Assembly (NCBI RefSeq): GCF_003268275.1
Contig: NZ_QLYR01000001.1
Location: 434,001 to 498,000, forward strand
Origin: Hydrogeniiclostridium mannosilyticum
Lineage (GTDB): Bacteria > Bacillota > Clostridia > Oscillospirales > Acutalibacteraceae
Direction of reading: 5' to 3'
Length of the DNA stretch: 64,000 nucleotides
Part shown: positions 26,794-34,717 of the stretch, piece by piece
Layout of the letters: the number at the start of each line of letters is the position of its first letter
Numbering within the stretch: the first letter of the stretch is position 1
Made by a program: the position numbers and the translations under genes
Notes under the pieces: generated by a model
What the model saw: the letters and a program-made list of their open reading frames with translations, nothing else
The model's database searches: none
What the model was told of the DNA's origin: nothing

Positions 26794-27417
26794 TTAACCC
26801 AGCATCCCGTCAACCAGGCCCTGGAATCCGAGGAAGGACACAGCAACCAGGGAGGCCGCAATCAGTGTAATCGGCAGCCCGCGCAGGCATTTGGGCACAT
26901 CAGCCGTTTCAAGGCGTTCCCGTACGCCGGCAAAAATTACCATGGCCACCAGGAACCCTATGCCCGAACCGAAAGCGTTGACCAACGCCTGTATAAAGCC
27001 AAAGGAATCCGGCGCTGCCGTGTGCTTGTCAATGACCAGCATGGTAACGCCGAGCACCGCGCAGTTTGTGGTAATCAGCGGCAGATAGATGCCAAGTGCA
27101 TTGTACAGCGGCGGCATATAACGTTTCAAAATAATTTCAATCAGCTGGACAAGCGCCGCAATAATCAAAATAAATACGATCGTCTGTAGATATTCTATGC
27201 CATTGGGCACCAGGATGCCGTAATAGAGTGGCCAGGTCGCCGCGGTTGCAATCACCATGACCAGCGTTACCGCCGCGCTCATGCTGGCAGCTGTATTCAG
27301 CTTTTTAGAAACCCCCAGAAAAGGGCATATGCCCAAAAATTTATTCAAAATATAGTTTTCTGTCAAAATTGCGGCCAGAAAAATGGAAACCAAGCCTTTA
27401 ATTGTATCGCCATTCAT
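26794..27417 (-). CDS. rnfA: Rnf complex membrane subunit RnfA
   Basis: A 207-residue protein with six membrane helices, homologous to RnfE. LTENYILNKFLGICPFLGVSKK near the N-terminus, given here for its central part NYILNKFLGICPFLG, contains the conserved Cys that with RnfE forms a membrane [2Fe-2S] centre. TTNCAVLGVTM is the second signature. It overlaps rnfE by four bases. Confidence 0.97.
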   Translation of the reverse strand: MNGDTIKGLVSIFLAAILTENYILNKFLGICPFLGVSKKLNTAASMSAAVTLVMVIATAATWPLYYGILVPNGIEYLQTIVFILIIAALVQLIEIILKRYMPPLYNALGIYLPLITTNCAVLGVTMLVIDKHTAAPDSFGFIQALVNAFGSGIGFLVAMVIFAGVRERLETADVPKCLRGLPITLIAASLVAVSFLGFQGLVDGMLG

Positions 27418-28103
27418 TTTTTACCGGCCTCCTTTTCCTGCAGCTTTGAGCAATTTGCCGCCAGCGGGCAGCCCGCACAACCCATTTCCTCCGGCCTTTT
27501 TCCCTCACCTGAGAGCTTATTGGCCAGGGCAATCAGCAGGCCAAAGACGAAAAACCCTCCCGGCGGCAGAATGAAGATGAGAATAGGGTCCATGAAGCCG
27601 GCTGTAACCGGCAGGCCGAAAATAGTGCCGGAGCCCAGGAGCTCCCGGATGATGCCCATGGCCAGCAGTGTCGCGGTAAAGCCAACGCCCATTCCAAGGC
27701 CATCCACAATAGAGGGAAGCACCCTGTGCTTATTGGCAAACATCTCCGCACGCCCTAAAATAATGCAGTTGACTACAATCAGCGGCAGGTAGATGCCGAG
27801 CGCGCTGTCCAGCTCCGGCGAAAACGCCTTGATAAACATCTGCACAATGGTCACAAACGCCGCGATAATCGTGATATAGGAAGGGATGCGCACCTTATCC
27901 GGAATTACATTCCGCAAGAGGGAAATCACGGCATTAGAACACACCAGAACGAAAGTCGTCGCCAGGCCCATGCCGATGGCGTTGCTCGCCGCGGTACTGA
28001 CCGCCAGGGTCGCACAGGTTCCGAGCACCAGGCGCAAAACAGGATTTTCCTTAATAATGCCCTTGGTAAACTCCTGCAGCAGTGTTTTTTCCTGTTTTGC
28101 CAT
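27414..28103 (-). CDS. rnfE: Rnf complex membrane subunit RnfE
   Basis: A 229-residue protein with about six membrane helices. NPVLRLVLGTCATLAVS and VVNCIILGRAEMFA are the RnfE signatures; the Cys pairs with RnfA for the iron-sulfur centre. A Cys-rich C-terminus (EEMGCAGCPLAANC) is typical of the clostridial version. The ATG at 28103 (MAKQEK) is preferred to a GTG three codons upstream, because the ribosome site GGCGGGTGA spaces it properly and it starts just after the rnfG stop. Confidence 0.96.
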   Translation of the reverse strand: MAKQEKTLLQEFTKGIIKENPVLRLVLGTCATLAVSTAASNAIGMGLATTFVLVCSNAVISLLRNVIPDKVRIPSYITIIAAFVTIVQMFIKAFSPELDSALGIYLPLIVVNCIILGRAEMFANKHRVLPSIVDGLGMGVGFTATLLAMGIIRELLGSGTIFGLPVTAGFMDPILIFILPPGGFFVFGLLIALANKLSGEGKRPEEMGCAGCPLAANCSKLQEKEAGKK

Positions 28104-28104
28104 C

Positions 28105-28659
28105 TCAATCACCCGCCTTTAAATTATTAAATTGACTGACAGCTTCATTAACCGCAGTTGTCACGGCCTTGCTGGTAATGGTGGCGCCCGTAAGGGCGTT
28201 GATTTCCCCCTCGCCGGCCCCGCCGTCTGTTACCACCTCGAAGCCGGCAGCCGGGACGTCCTGCAAATACTGGCCGCGAAAACTTTCATTTTTCGCGTTC
28301 ATGCCAAGGCCCGGCGTATCATCGATGGAAAGGATGGAAACCCCCGTCACCTTCCCCGCCTCACTGATGCCGGTCATCACCTTCAGCGCACCGCCGTAGC
28401 TGTCGGCCTCTGTTGTAAATATATACCCAATGGTTTCCCCGTCCTTGAGGGCAAGAAAATACCCATCCTTTGCCTCGAAGCTGTCGGCTGAGGCAAAAAC
28501 CACCTTTCTGGCAGTTTCCTCTGTTTTGAGCTCCTGCTCTTTAATCATGTCCTTTGTCAGCAAATTGGTTCCCGCCAGCAGCAGCGTCATAACTAGGCAA
28601 AAAACAAACAGAGATAAGGCCGGCTTTAAGACCTCTTTCGCTGTAATCTTCACCTTCAT
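28105..28659 (-). CDS. rnfG: Rnf complex flavoprotein subunit RnfG
   Basis: A 184-residue protein with one N-terminal membrane helix and an extracellular FMN-binding domain. NALTGATITSKAVTTAV near residue 155 contains the threonine (TGAT) to which FMN is covalently attached by ApbE, whose gene begins this same operon. It overlaps rnfD by four bases. Confidence 0.96.
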   Translation of the reverse strand: MKVKITAKEVLKPALSLFVFCLVMTLLLAGTNLLTKDMIKEQELKTEETARKVVFASADSFEAKDGYFLALKDGETIGYIFTTEADSYGGALKVMTGISEAGKVTGVSILSIDDTPGLGMNAKNESFRGQYLQDVPAAGFEVVTDGGAGEGEINALTGATITSKAVTTAVNEAVSQFNNLKAGD

Positions 28660-29603
28660 TGCTTCACACGCTCCTTTCCGAACGGACGCGGGCGCGTGAC
28701 GCGCTCAATCAACGGCACCAGGATATTCATGAGTACAATGGAGAATGAGACGCCCTCCGGCAGCGCGCCGAACATGCGAATCAACATAGTAATGACGCCG
28801 CAGCCTACCGCAAAAACGATGCGGCCCTTGAAATTGATGGGGCTGGTAACATAGTCCGTCGCCATGAAAATGGCGCCCAGCAGCAGGCCGCCGGAAAGCA
28901 GATCCAGCAAAACATCGCGCCCCGCCACCAACGAAATCAGTGCCGCCGTTCCCAGGTAACACACCGGAATCACTGGACTGATGACCTTTCTGGCAATCAG
29001 ATAAACCCCGCCGACAAGCAGCGCCACCGCGCAGGTCTCGCCCAGGCAGCCGCCCCGTACGCCGGCAAGCATATTCAGGTAGCTCGGGAGCTGGTCCGTC
29101 TGCCCCTGCGCCAACAAGCTCAGCGGTGTGGCGGTCGTCATAGCATCGGAGCTGCCCAGGTAGTAAAAGGGAGAGGCCCAGGTGCTCATCTTTGAAGGGA
29201 ACGAACTCATCAGAATAATTCTTGCCGTCAATGCGGGATTGACAAAATTCTGCCCAATGCCGCCGAACATCTGCTTGACCACCACAATGGCGGCGACACC
29301 GCCGAATACCGCAATGAGCGGGTGAATCGTCGGCGGCAGGTTAAACGCCAGCAAAATGCCAGTGACCACCGCGCTCAGGTCAGAGATGGTATTTTCCCGT
29401 TTCATGACCTTGCGGCAGATAAATTCGCTGAGCACACAGGTCGCCACACAGAGTACAATCAGCAGCAGCGCGCTCCAGCCGAAAATCACGCAGGAGGCTA
29501 TTGCCGCAGGTGTCAGCGCAATGATAACGTCCAGCATGATCTTCTGTGTCGAAGCGCCGCTCCTCATATGCGGCGAGGAGGATACAATCAAATTTGTCTC
29601 CAT
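28656..29603 (-). CDS. rnfD: Rnf complex membrane subunit RnfD
   Basis: A 315-residue protein with multiple membrane helices. SSPHMRSGASTQKIMLDVI at the N-terminus and QNFVNPALTARIILM mark the family. SDAMTTATPLSLL near residue 155 holds the threonine that carries covalent FMN. It is thought to form part of the ion path. Its start overlaps the rnfC stop. Confidence 0.96.
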   Translation of the reverse strand: METNLIVSSSPHMRSGASTQKIMLDVIIALTPAAIASCVIFGWSALLLIVLCVATCVLSEFICRKVMKRENTISDLSAVVTGILLAFNLPPTIHPLIAVFGGVAAIVVVKQMFGGIGQNFVNPALTARIILMSSFPSKMSTWASPFYYLGSSDAMTTATPLSLLAQGQTDQLPSYLNMLAGVRGGCLGETCAVALLVGGVYLIARKVISPVIPVCYLGTAALISLVAGRDVLLDLLSGGLLLGAIFMATDYVTSPINFKGRIVFAVGCGVITMLIRMFGALPEGVSFSIVLMNILVPLIERVTRPRPFGKERVKQ

Positions 29604-30952
29604 TACTTTTTCCCTCCGTTCTGGCTGTTCTTAACGAGCGCCTTGCCCATACGGATGGCTTGTACAAGCGGGCGATGCGCCGGACAGTTAAACACGCATG
29701 TACCGCACTCCATACAGCACATAATGCCGAGATCCGTCAACTCCTTCGGGCGCTTCAGCTCCGCATATTTTTCAAGCAGCGTCGGCTCCAGGTTCATCGG
29801 GCACCCCTTTACACAGCGGCCGCAGCGGATACACGCCGTCGGCTCCGGCAGGCGGGAATCCTCCTCGGCAAAGGCCAAAATACCGTTGTTCTGCTTTAAA
29901 ACAGGCAGCTGGTCGCTGGCCAAAGCAATGCCCATCATCGGGCCGCCCATTAAAATCTTCTTGGGCGGCTTTTTATAGCCCCCGCAAAAGGCAATGACAT
30001 CTGCGATTTTGGTGCCGATTGGCACAATGACATTCTGCGGGTACTCCACTGCCGATCCATCTATTGTCACACGTTTTTTCACCAGCGGAACACCTGTTTT
30101 CAGGTAGTTTGCCAGGAAGGCCACCGACGTCACGTTCATAACCAGACAGCCTACGTCGGCAGGCAGCTTGCCCAGCGGAATCACGCGGTTGGTGCATGCT
30201 TTTACCAGTACCTTTTCCGCGCCCTGGGGGTAACTCGCTTTCAGCGGCAATACGCGAACCCGGTTCTCCGGGTCGCGCTCCTCACTTTCGGCGATTTTAC
30301 GCAGGGTTTCAATGACCTCCGGTTTATTATTCTCCACCGCAATGATCACGCGGTCCAGCTTCAATAAATCCTTTATGGCATAAACGCCGGACAGCACCGC
30401 CCAGGAATTTTCTATGGCCTCACGGTTATCGGCTGTTATGTAAGGCTCACACTCCGCAACATTGACAATCAGGGTGTCCAAACGCTTGTCCTTCGGCACC
30501 TTCAGCTTCACATAGGCAGGAAAACCCGCGCCGCCAAGCCCGACAAGGCCGGATTCATGGACAGCGTTGACCAGTTCCTCCGGGGCATCCACCTTGGGCG
30601 GCTGAATCGCAGGATCCAGCTTCATTTCGCCGTCCGAGTCAATGACAATCGCATCGGTGAATTGGCCACCCGGAAGCATCACCTTGGTAATCGCGCTGAC
30701 TTTGCCCGAGATGCTTGCGTGAATCGGCGCACTGATAAAGGCATCGCTGTCGGCAATTTTCTGCCCGAGAAAGACAGGGTCCCCTACCTTGACGAGCGGC
30801 TTGCAGGGCGCGCCTACGTGCTGCTGCATGGGAAGCACCACCTGGTCCGGGCAGGGCAAAACCGCAGACTCCATCTGAGCTGTGTTTTTGCAGTGGGGAA
30901 CCTCCGCCCCGCCATGTGTCGGAAACGGTTTGCTCGGAAACATCACATCCAC
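29603..30952 (-). CDS. rnfC: Rnf complex NADH-binding subunit RnfC
   Basis: A 449-residue soluble-domain subunit. GGAEVPHCKNTAQ and the barrel-sandwich region (about 35-105) precede GLGGAGFPAYVKLKVP near residue 137 and VNVAECEPYITAD, which form the NADH/FMN fold. Two [4Fe-4S] motifs (CIRCGRCVKGCP and CMECGTCVFNCP) lie near residues 375 and 415. It oxidises or reduces NAD(H). Start codon GTG at 30952 follows AGGAGG by eight bases. Confidence 0.97.
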   Translation of the reverse strand: MDVMFPSKPFPTHGGAEVPHCKNTAQMESAVLPCPDQVVLPMQQHVGAPCKPLVKVGDPVFLGQKIADSDAFISAPIHASISGKVSAITKVMLPGGQFTDAIVIDSDGEMKLDPAIQPPKVDAPEELVNAVHESGLVGLGGAGFPAYVKLKVPKDKRLDTLIVNVAECEPYITADNREAIENSWAVLSGVYAIKDLLKLDRVIIAVENNKPEVIETLRKIAESEERDPENRVRVLPLKASYPQGAEKVLVKACTNRVIPLGKLPADVGCLVMNVTSVAFLANYLKTGVPLVKKRVTIDGSAVEYPQNVIVPIGTKIADVIAFCGGYKKPPKKILMGGPMMGIALASDQLPVLKQNNGILAFAEEDSRLPEPTACIRCGRCVKGCPMNLEPTLLEKYAELKRPKELTDLGIMCCMECGTCVFNCPAHRPLVQAIRMGKALVKNSQNGGKK

Positions 30953-30957
30953 TTTTC

Positions 30958-31509
30958 TTACCTCCTGTTTTTCCCGGCGTTAGGCCCGGGAAAATATCTA
31001 TGTAATAAAGGCATTGTGACACAGAACACCAGGCCGGTCAGAACACCCGATAAAACACCGAATGAAAGCAGCCAGGGAATATAATATACCACCGCGGGGG
31101 TCGTTAAGAAAAACGCCACCCAGAATTGACCGAAATTATGCGCTACAGCGCCAACCACACCGAACCCAACCGCGCCAGCCAGCTGCCGCCGCGGCCTGCA
31201 CACAAGCCACATGGCCAATGTGCTGGCGAGCCCGCCCGCCAGACTCATAACCGAGGCAAGAACCCCTCTGGTAAGCCCCGCAAACAGACTCTTTAGAAGC
31301 GTAATAAAAAGCGCGGGCGCCAACCCTAATGCATTGACCGCAAACATTGTTACCAGGTTGGACAGCCCCAGCTTTGCACCGGGCGGTAAGACCGGAACGG
31401 GCGGAATCATATTTTCGGCCGCCGACAGCACCAGTGCCAGTGCGCCAAGCAGGCCGTACAAGGCGGTTCTGGACGCAGCCGGCGAAAAAGGCTTTTCCCG
31501 CATTGCCAT
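30958..31509 (-). CDS. Gx transporter family membrane protein (heptaprenyl diphosphate synthase component I-like)
   Basis: A 183-residue protein with about five membrane helices. PPVPVLPPGAKLGLSNLVTM near residue 35 is the family signature. Although the domain name refers to heptaprenyl diphosphate synthase, members in Rnf operons look like ECF-type membrane components. They may help import a flavin or quinone-related precursor; this is inference. It lies between the NusG-II gene and rnfC with very short gaps. Confidence 0.82.
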   Translation of the reverse strand: MAMREKPFSPAASRTALYGLLGALALVLSAAENMIPPVPVLPPGAKLGLSNLVTMFAVNALGLAPALFITLLKSLFAGLTRGVLASVMSLAGGLASTLAMWLVCRPRRQLAGAVGFGVVGAVAHNFGQFWVAFFLTTPAVVYYIPWLLSFGVLSGVLTGLVFCVTMPLLHRYFPGPNAGKNRR

Positions 31510-31517
31510 CCTCCATT

Positions 31518-31904
31518 CTACCCCGTCATCCCATCATACGGTTCTTCACCGACAATCCGCACGCTGACCCGGGCCGGCAGGCACACCGCAACCTGCCCGG
31601 GTGTGCGCAATGTTCCCGTGCGCACACAGGTTTGATCCGGGCAGCCGGAATGGTAAAAGGCAATTTCTCCTGGAGCTAGACGAAGCTGTACCCGATAAGC
31701 CCCGCCCAGTTCAACGATTCTTTCCTCTGTCTGCCGGGACAGCTCATACCGGGCCACTTCGTCCCCGTCTATCTCCACCACTGCAGTTGCCCCGGACCGC
31801 ACAGGCAGTGCCGTAAACCAAAGAAACAGCCCCAGCGCTAACAGAAGTAAAGCAGTTATAAGAAAAACATCGCCCTTGCACACCGCCTTTTTTGAAACAG
31901 CCAT
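31518..31904 (-). CDS. NusG domain II-containing protein
   Basis: A 128-residue protein with one N-terminal membrane helix (VFLITALLLLALGLFLWFT) and an extracellular beta-barrel domain of the NusG_II family. CPDQTCVRTGTL and GQVAVCLPARVSVRI are its signatures. Members are regularly found between apbE and rnfC in clostridial Rnf operons. The function is not established, perhaps assembly or flavin handling. Only three bases separate it from apbE. Confidence 0.85.
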   Translation of the reverse strand: MAVSKKAVCKGDVFLITALLLLALGLFLWFTALPVRSGATAVVEIDGDEVARYELSRQTEERIVELGGAYRVQLRLAPGEIAFYHSGCPDQTCVRTGTLRTPGQVAVCLPARVSVRIVGEEPYDGMTG

Positions 31905-31907
31905 GGC

Positions 31908-32990
31908 TTAACTCTCTAAGCGGTAGGTGGCAGTTTCAGTCAGACGGAACGCATCCTTCAGGTTTTCCGTCACAACAACCCGGCCGTCCTCATAAATAAA
32001 GATGCCGCCGGCCCCGTATTCTTCCAGAAGCGCCCGGCCCTTTTCCTCACCCATAATAAAGCAGGCTGTCGAAAGCGCATCGCTGACCGCGCCTCTTGTA
32101 TGTGTCACCGTCACGGAAACGAGGCCGTTATTTTCCGGCATACCGGTTTTCGGATTCAGAAGATGATGGTAGACGGATCCATTCTCTTCAAAGGTTTTCT
32201 CGTAGGAGCCGGAAGTAGAAACAAAGCCCGAGGCGATCTCCAAGGTGCCCAGTGAAGTGCCCTCGTCGCCCGCCTTGGGGTCGCGCACCGCGATGCTCCA
32301 TAAAGAGCCGTCCTTTTTCTCTCCATAGACGCCCACACTGCCGCCGACAGCTACCACAGCTGCATCGACACCGGAGGCCTCATAAGCGGCAACAGCTTCA
32401 TCCGCAGCGGCGCCTTTGCCGAGTGCGCCCAGGTCAATCCCCATATAATGGTATTTTAAGGAGGCGGATGACTCCATCACATCGACCCGTAAATCCTCGT
32501 AATTGACATAGGGTAAAAAACGGTTCAAATCTTCCTGGGACGGCACGTGCTGGTTATCTCCGCCAAAATCCCACAGCATGGTCACCGGCAGGATCGTCGG
32601 GTCAAAAGCACCGTCTGATTTTTCAGCGACCTCCAGCGCCAGTGCCAGCAAATCCGTTGTGACCGGGTCTATTGTGGTCCACTGGCTGCCTGCCTGATCG
32701 TTCAGCTTGGCAATGTCAGAATCCTCCACGCGCCAGGAAATCAAATTTTCCAAATCTCCAATCGCGGCCGCGGCATTGGCTGCCCCTTGTTCCGCATTTC
32801 TGCCGTAAACCGTTTGCTGGATATATGTCCCCATCGCGTAATTGGTCGCTTCAAAGCGCGCTGCGCGGTAGCCGTAACGGGCCCAAAGCACCACCAAGGC
32901 CACGACTGTCAACGCCAGAATAACACTGAGTACAATGACCAGCCTGGGACGTTTATGTGTAACATTTGTATAGATTGTTTGACGTTGCAT
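31908..32990 (-). CDS. apbE: FAD:protein FMN transferase (ApbE)
   Basis: A 360-residue enzyme with an N-terminal membrane anchor. MGTYIQQTVYG near residue 52, LGALGKGAAADEAVA near residue 190 and SLGTLEIASGFVSTSGSYEK near residue 250 are ApbE signatures; an Asp and Thr/Ser near the C-terminus bind Mg and FAD. It attaches FMN covalently to threonine of RnfD and RnfG, encoded downstream in the same operon. It is the first gene, with GGAGGG six bases before the ATG. Confidence 0.95.
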   Translation of the reverse strand: MQRQTIYTNVTHKRPRLVIVLSVILALTVVALVVLWARYGYRAARFEATNYAMGTYIQQTVYGRNAEQGAANAAAAIGDLENLISWRVEDSDIAKLNDQAGSQWTTIDPVTTDLLALALEVAEKSDGAFDPTILPVTMLWDFGGDNQHVPSQEDLNRFLPYVNYEDLRVDVMESSASLKYHYMGIDLGALGKGAAADEAVAAYEASGVDAAVVAVGGSVGVYGEKKDGSLWSIAVRDPKAGDEGTSLGTLEIASGFVSTSGSYEKTFEENGSVYHHLLNPKTGMPENNGLVSVTVTHTRGAVSDALSTACFIMGEEKGRALLEEYGAGGIFIYEDGRVVVTENLKDAFRLTETATYRLES

Positions 32991-33010
32991 CTCATCCCTC
33001 CGAAATATAT

Positions 33011-33038
33011 ATTATAGCACAATTCTCAAAAAAGCAAA
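33011..33038 (-). promoter_or_regulatory. Promoter of the apbE-rnf operon
   Basis: On the minus strand TATAAT (33011-33016) is preceded at 16 bases by TTTGCT (33033-33038), a weak -35. The leader is very short. Between it and trmB (to 33295) lie the promoter at 33096 and the structured segment at 33128. Confidence 0.5.
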
Positions 33039-33095
33039 ATTTTTCTTTCCACCGCCCAAAATTACAAGCCGTCTCCCGCGCGTGCTTAACCGCAC

Positions 33096-33125
33096 TTGCG
33101 GCAGTGTACGGGCGCGTGGTATAAT
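33096..33125 (+). promoter_or_regulatory. Promoter upstream of trmB and the structured leader
   Basis: TTGCGG (33096-33101), 18 bases and TATAAT (33120-33125). Confidence 0.5.
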
Positions 33126-33127
33126 GG

Positions 33128-33197
33128 CAACAAACCTTCAGTTTGTTGCGCGGAAGCTCCCTTTCGGGGCGCAGCCCCTCCCGCGCCTTCTGCGCGG
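33128..33197 (+). ncRNA. Tandem-hairpin structured leader or small RNA upstream of trmB
   Basis: Three hairpins follow each other: CAACAAAC/GTTTGTTG (33128-33148), GGGGC/GCCCC (33166-33178) and CCGCGC/GCGCGG (33181-33197). A pyrimidine-rich tract follows. They lie just downstream of a promoter and 100 bases before the trmB start. No known RNA family was recognised, so this is a fold-based prediction only. Confidence 0.35.
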
Positions 33198-33295
33198 CGG
33201 GCACTTCCTTTTCCCTCTCTTTTACCCTTTTGATTCTACCTGTAAGCCTACCGTTATATTTCAACAAAACTGTTCATAAAGGAGCACTGTCAATC

Positions 33296-33955
33296 ATGAG
33301 AATGAGAAATAAACCGTGGGCCGGTCCCGAGCTGGATGCCTGCCCCTTTTTTATACGCAACCCCCAACAGCAGCGCGGCGCATGGCACGACTGGTTCGGC
33401 AACGGCAACCCGCTTCATCTGGAGCTCGGTTGCGGCAAAGGCTTTTTCATTGCCGGAGCAGCTCCTCAAAACCCTGGTATCAACTATTTGGGCATCGACC
33501 TGAAAGATGTTGTACTGGCACCGGCAAAAAGAAAAATAGAATCCGCATTTGACGGTGCGCCCGTTGACAATGTGGCCTTAACCGCCTTTGACATCGAACG
33601 GCTGGCGCTCATTATGAACGAGCGGGATACCGTCGAACGCATATATATTAATTTCTGCAATCCGTGGCCCCGCCCGCGCCATAAAAAGCGCCGGCTCACC
33701 TACCCCACCCGTCTAGCAGAATATAAAAAACTGCTTTCACCCGGCGGCGAGCTATGGTTTAAAACAGACGACGACGGGCTTTTTCATGACACCATTCAAT
33801 ATGTAAAGGATAGCGGGTTTATGATTTCCGCGCTCACCTATGACCTGCCCCTTGAACCCTTGGACGGTGTGGAAAATTTTCAGACGGAGCATGAGCTTAT
33901 GTTCCGGGAGAAGGGTATTCCCATCAAAGCGCTGCGCGCATGCCCCATAGGCTAG
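33296..33955 (+). CDS. trmB: tRNA (guanine-46-N7)-methyltransferase
   Basis: A 219-residue Rossmann-fold methyltransferase that makes m7G46 in tRNA. LELGCGKGFFIA near residue 42 is SAM motif I, NFCNPWPRPRHKKRRLTYP near residue 120 is the TrmB signature with catalytic Asp/Asn and substrate-binding Arg/Lys, and FKTDDDGLF lies near residue 158. The ATG at 33296 follows AAAGGAG by 11 bases and starts the family's conserved MRMRNKPWA. An upstream in-frame extension lacks homologous character. Terminated by the hairpin shared with hsp20. Confidence 0.96.
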   Translation: MRMRNKPWAGPELDACPFFIRNPQQQRGAWHDWFGNGNPLHLELGCGKGFFIAGAAPQNPGINYLGIDLKDVVLAPAKRKIESAFDGAPVDNVALTAFDIERLALIMNERDTVERIYINFCNPWPRPRHKKRRLTYPTRLAEYKKLLSPGGELWFKTDDDGLFHDTIQYVKDSGFMISALTYDLPLEPLDGVENFQTEHELMFREKGIPIKALRACPIG

Positions 33956-33982
33956 ACAAGCCCGCCGGCCCTCCAAAACGCC

Positions 33983-34016
33983 AAAGGCCGGATGCCTGTA
34001 TCGGCATCCGGCCTTT
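33983..34016. terminator. Bidirectional terminator between trmB and hsp20
   Basis: AAAGGCCGGATGCC-TGTATC-GGCATCCGGCCTTT forms a perfect 14-base stem usable from both strands. Confidence 0.9.
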
Positions 34017-34028
34017 AATCATAAAAAC

Positions 34029-34448
34029 TCAGTGAATTTCTATGGGTTTCTGTTGAGGCTGTCGTTCTGCTTTTTTCGGCATATTCAATTCCAGCACTCC
34101 ATTTTTATAGCTCGCCCTAATGTTCTCTGCGTCTATATTGGCGATGTCAAAGCTGCGGCTTACCGAGCCATAACGGCGCTCCCGGCGAACAAAACGATCC
34201 TTTTCCTCTTTTTCCTCCTTGTGTTCCGCGGAAAGCGTCAGGCGGCCGCCCTCCACGTCAAGGTGAATCTCTTCCTTTTCAAATCCCGGCAAATCAACGC
34301 GCAGGATATAACGGTCGCCCTGGTCCACAATATCCGTCTGGCAGGATGGCCACATGTTTTGCAGGCCGCCAAAAAACGAACGGTCAAAATCGTCAAAATA
34401 CCGGAAAAGGCTGTTGTCTTTACGTTCAAACGGCATTAAATCAAACAT
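34029..34448 (-). CDS. Small heat-shock protein (Hsp20/alpha-crystallin)
   Basis: A 139-residue chaperone that holds unfolded proteins. A short N-terminal arm with FRYFDDFDRSFF precedes the alpha-crystallin domain (about 38-128: TDIVDQGDRYILRVDLPGF, then YGSVSRSFDIANIDAENIRA and YKNGVLELNMPK). A short C-terminal PIEIH gives the IxI-like tail. GGAAGGAG is six bases before ATG. The long leader of about 190 bases and a CIRCE operator at the predicted promoter suggest HrcA repression and possibly RNA-level heat control. Confidence 0.95.
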   Translation of the reverse strand: MFDLMPFERKDNSLFRYFDDFDRSFFGGLQNMWPSCQTDIVDQGDRYILRVDLPGFEKEEIHLDVEGGRLTLSAEHKEEKEEKDRFVRRERRYGSVSRSFDIANIDAENIRASYKNGVLELNMPKKAERQPQQKPIEIH

Positions 34449-34561
34449 TACAAAGCTCCTTCCTGAAAATCACTTGATGCATTCAATTATTAGGCATGAC
34501 GGGCTGTAGGCGATCCATATGCGCCCGCTGTGAAGCGCCGCCCTCATTGATTGTACGCAAG

Positions 34562-34575
34562 GGGTTTTAAAACCC
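34562..34575. repeat. Palindrome in the hsp20 leader
   Basis: GGGTTTTAAAACCC is a perfect 14-base palindrome between the CIRCE element and the hsp20 start. It could fold in the leader RNA or bind a protein. Confidence 0.35.
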
Positions 34576-34642
34576 TTTGTACAGTTATTAGTATATCGCC
34601 GTCCTATGAATAAATAAGCACAAATTTGTGACATAATCTTTA

Positions 34643-34672
34643 ATTTTAGCACTCTTTTTATCCAAGTGCTAA
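34643..34672 (-). promoter_or_regulatory. Predicted hsp20 promoter overlapping CIRCE
   Basis: On the minus strand TTAGCA (34667-34672), 18 bases and TAAAAT (34643-34648). The core promoter coincides with the operator, the usual arrangement for HrcA-repressed genes. Confidence 0.5.
34646..34672. promoter_or_regulatory. CIRCE heat-shock operator (HrcA-binding site)
   Basis: TTAGCACTC, nine bases and AAGTGCTAA match the CIRCE consensus (TTAGCACTC-N9-GAGTGCTAA) with one mismatch. It lies between hsp20 (minus) and deoD (plus). Confidence 0.85.
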
Positions 34673-34717
34673 ATTTGCTTAATAAACTCAACCATCATCG
34701 AAAGTGAGGAAAATATT

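Noticed and set aside
33110-33188. A tRNA-like outline (complementary ends GGCGCG/CGCGCC, TGGTATAATGGCAA, hairpin ACAAA...TTTGT)
   Set aside because: The D stem does not pair, position 33 would be C, there is no T-arm, and the TATAAT fits a promoter. It is treated as a structured leader.
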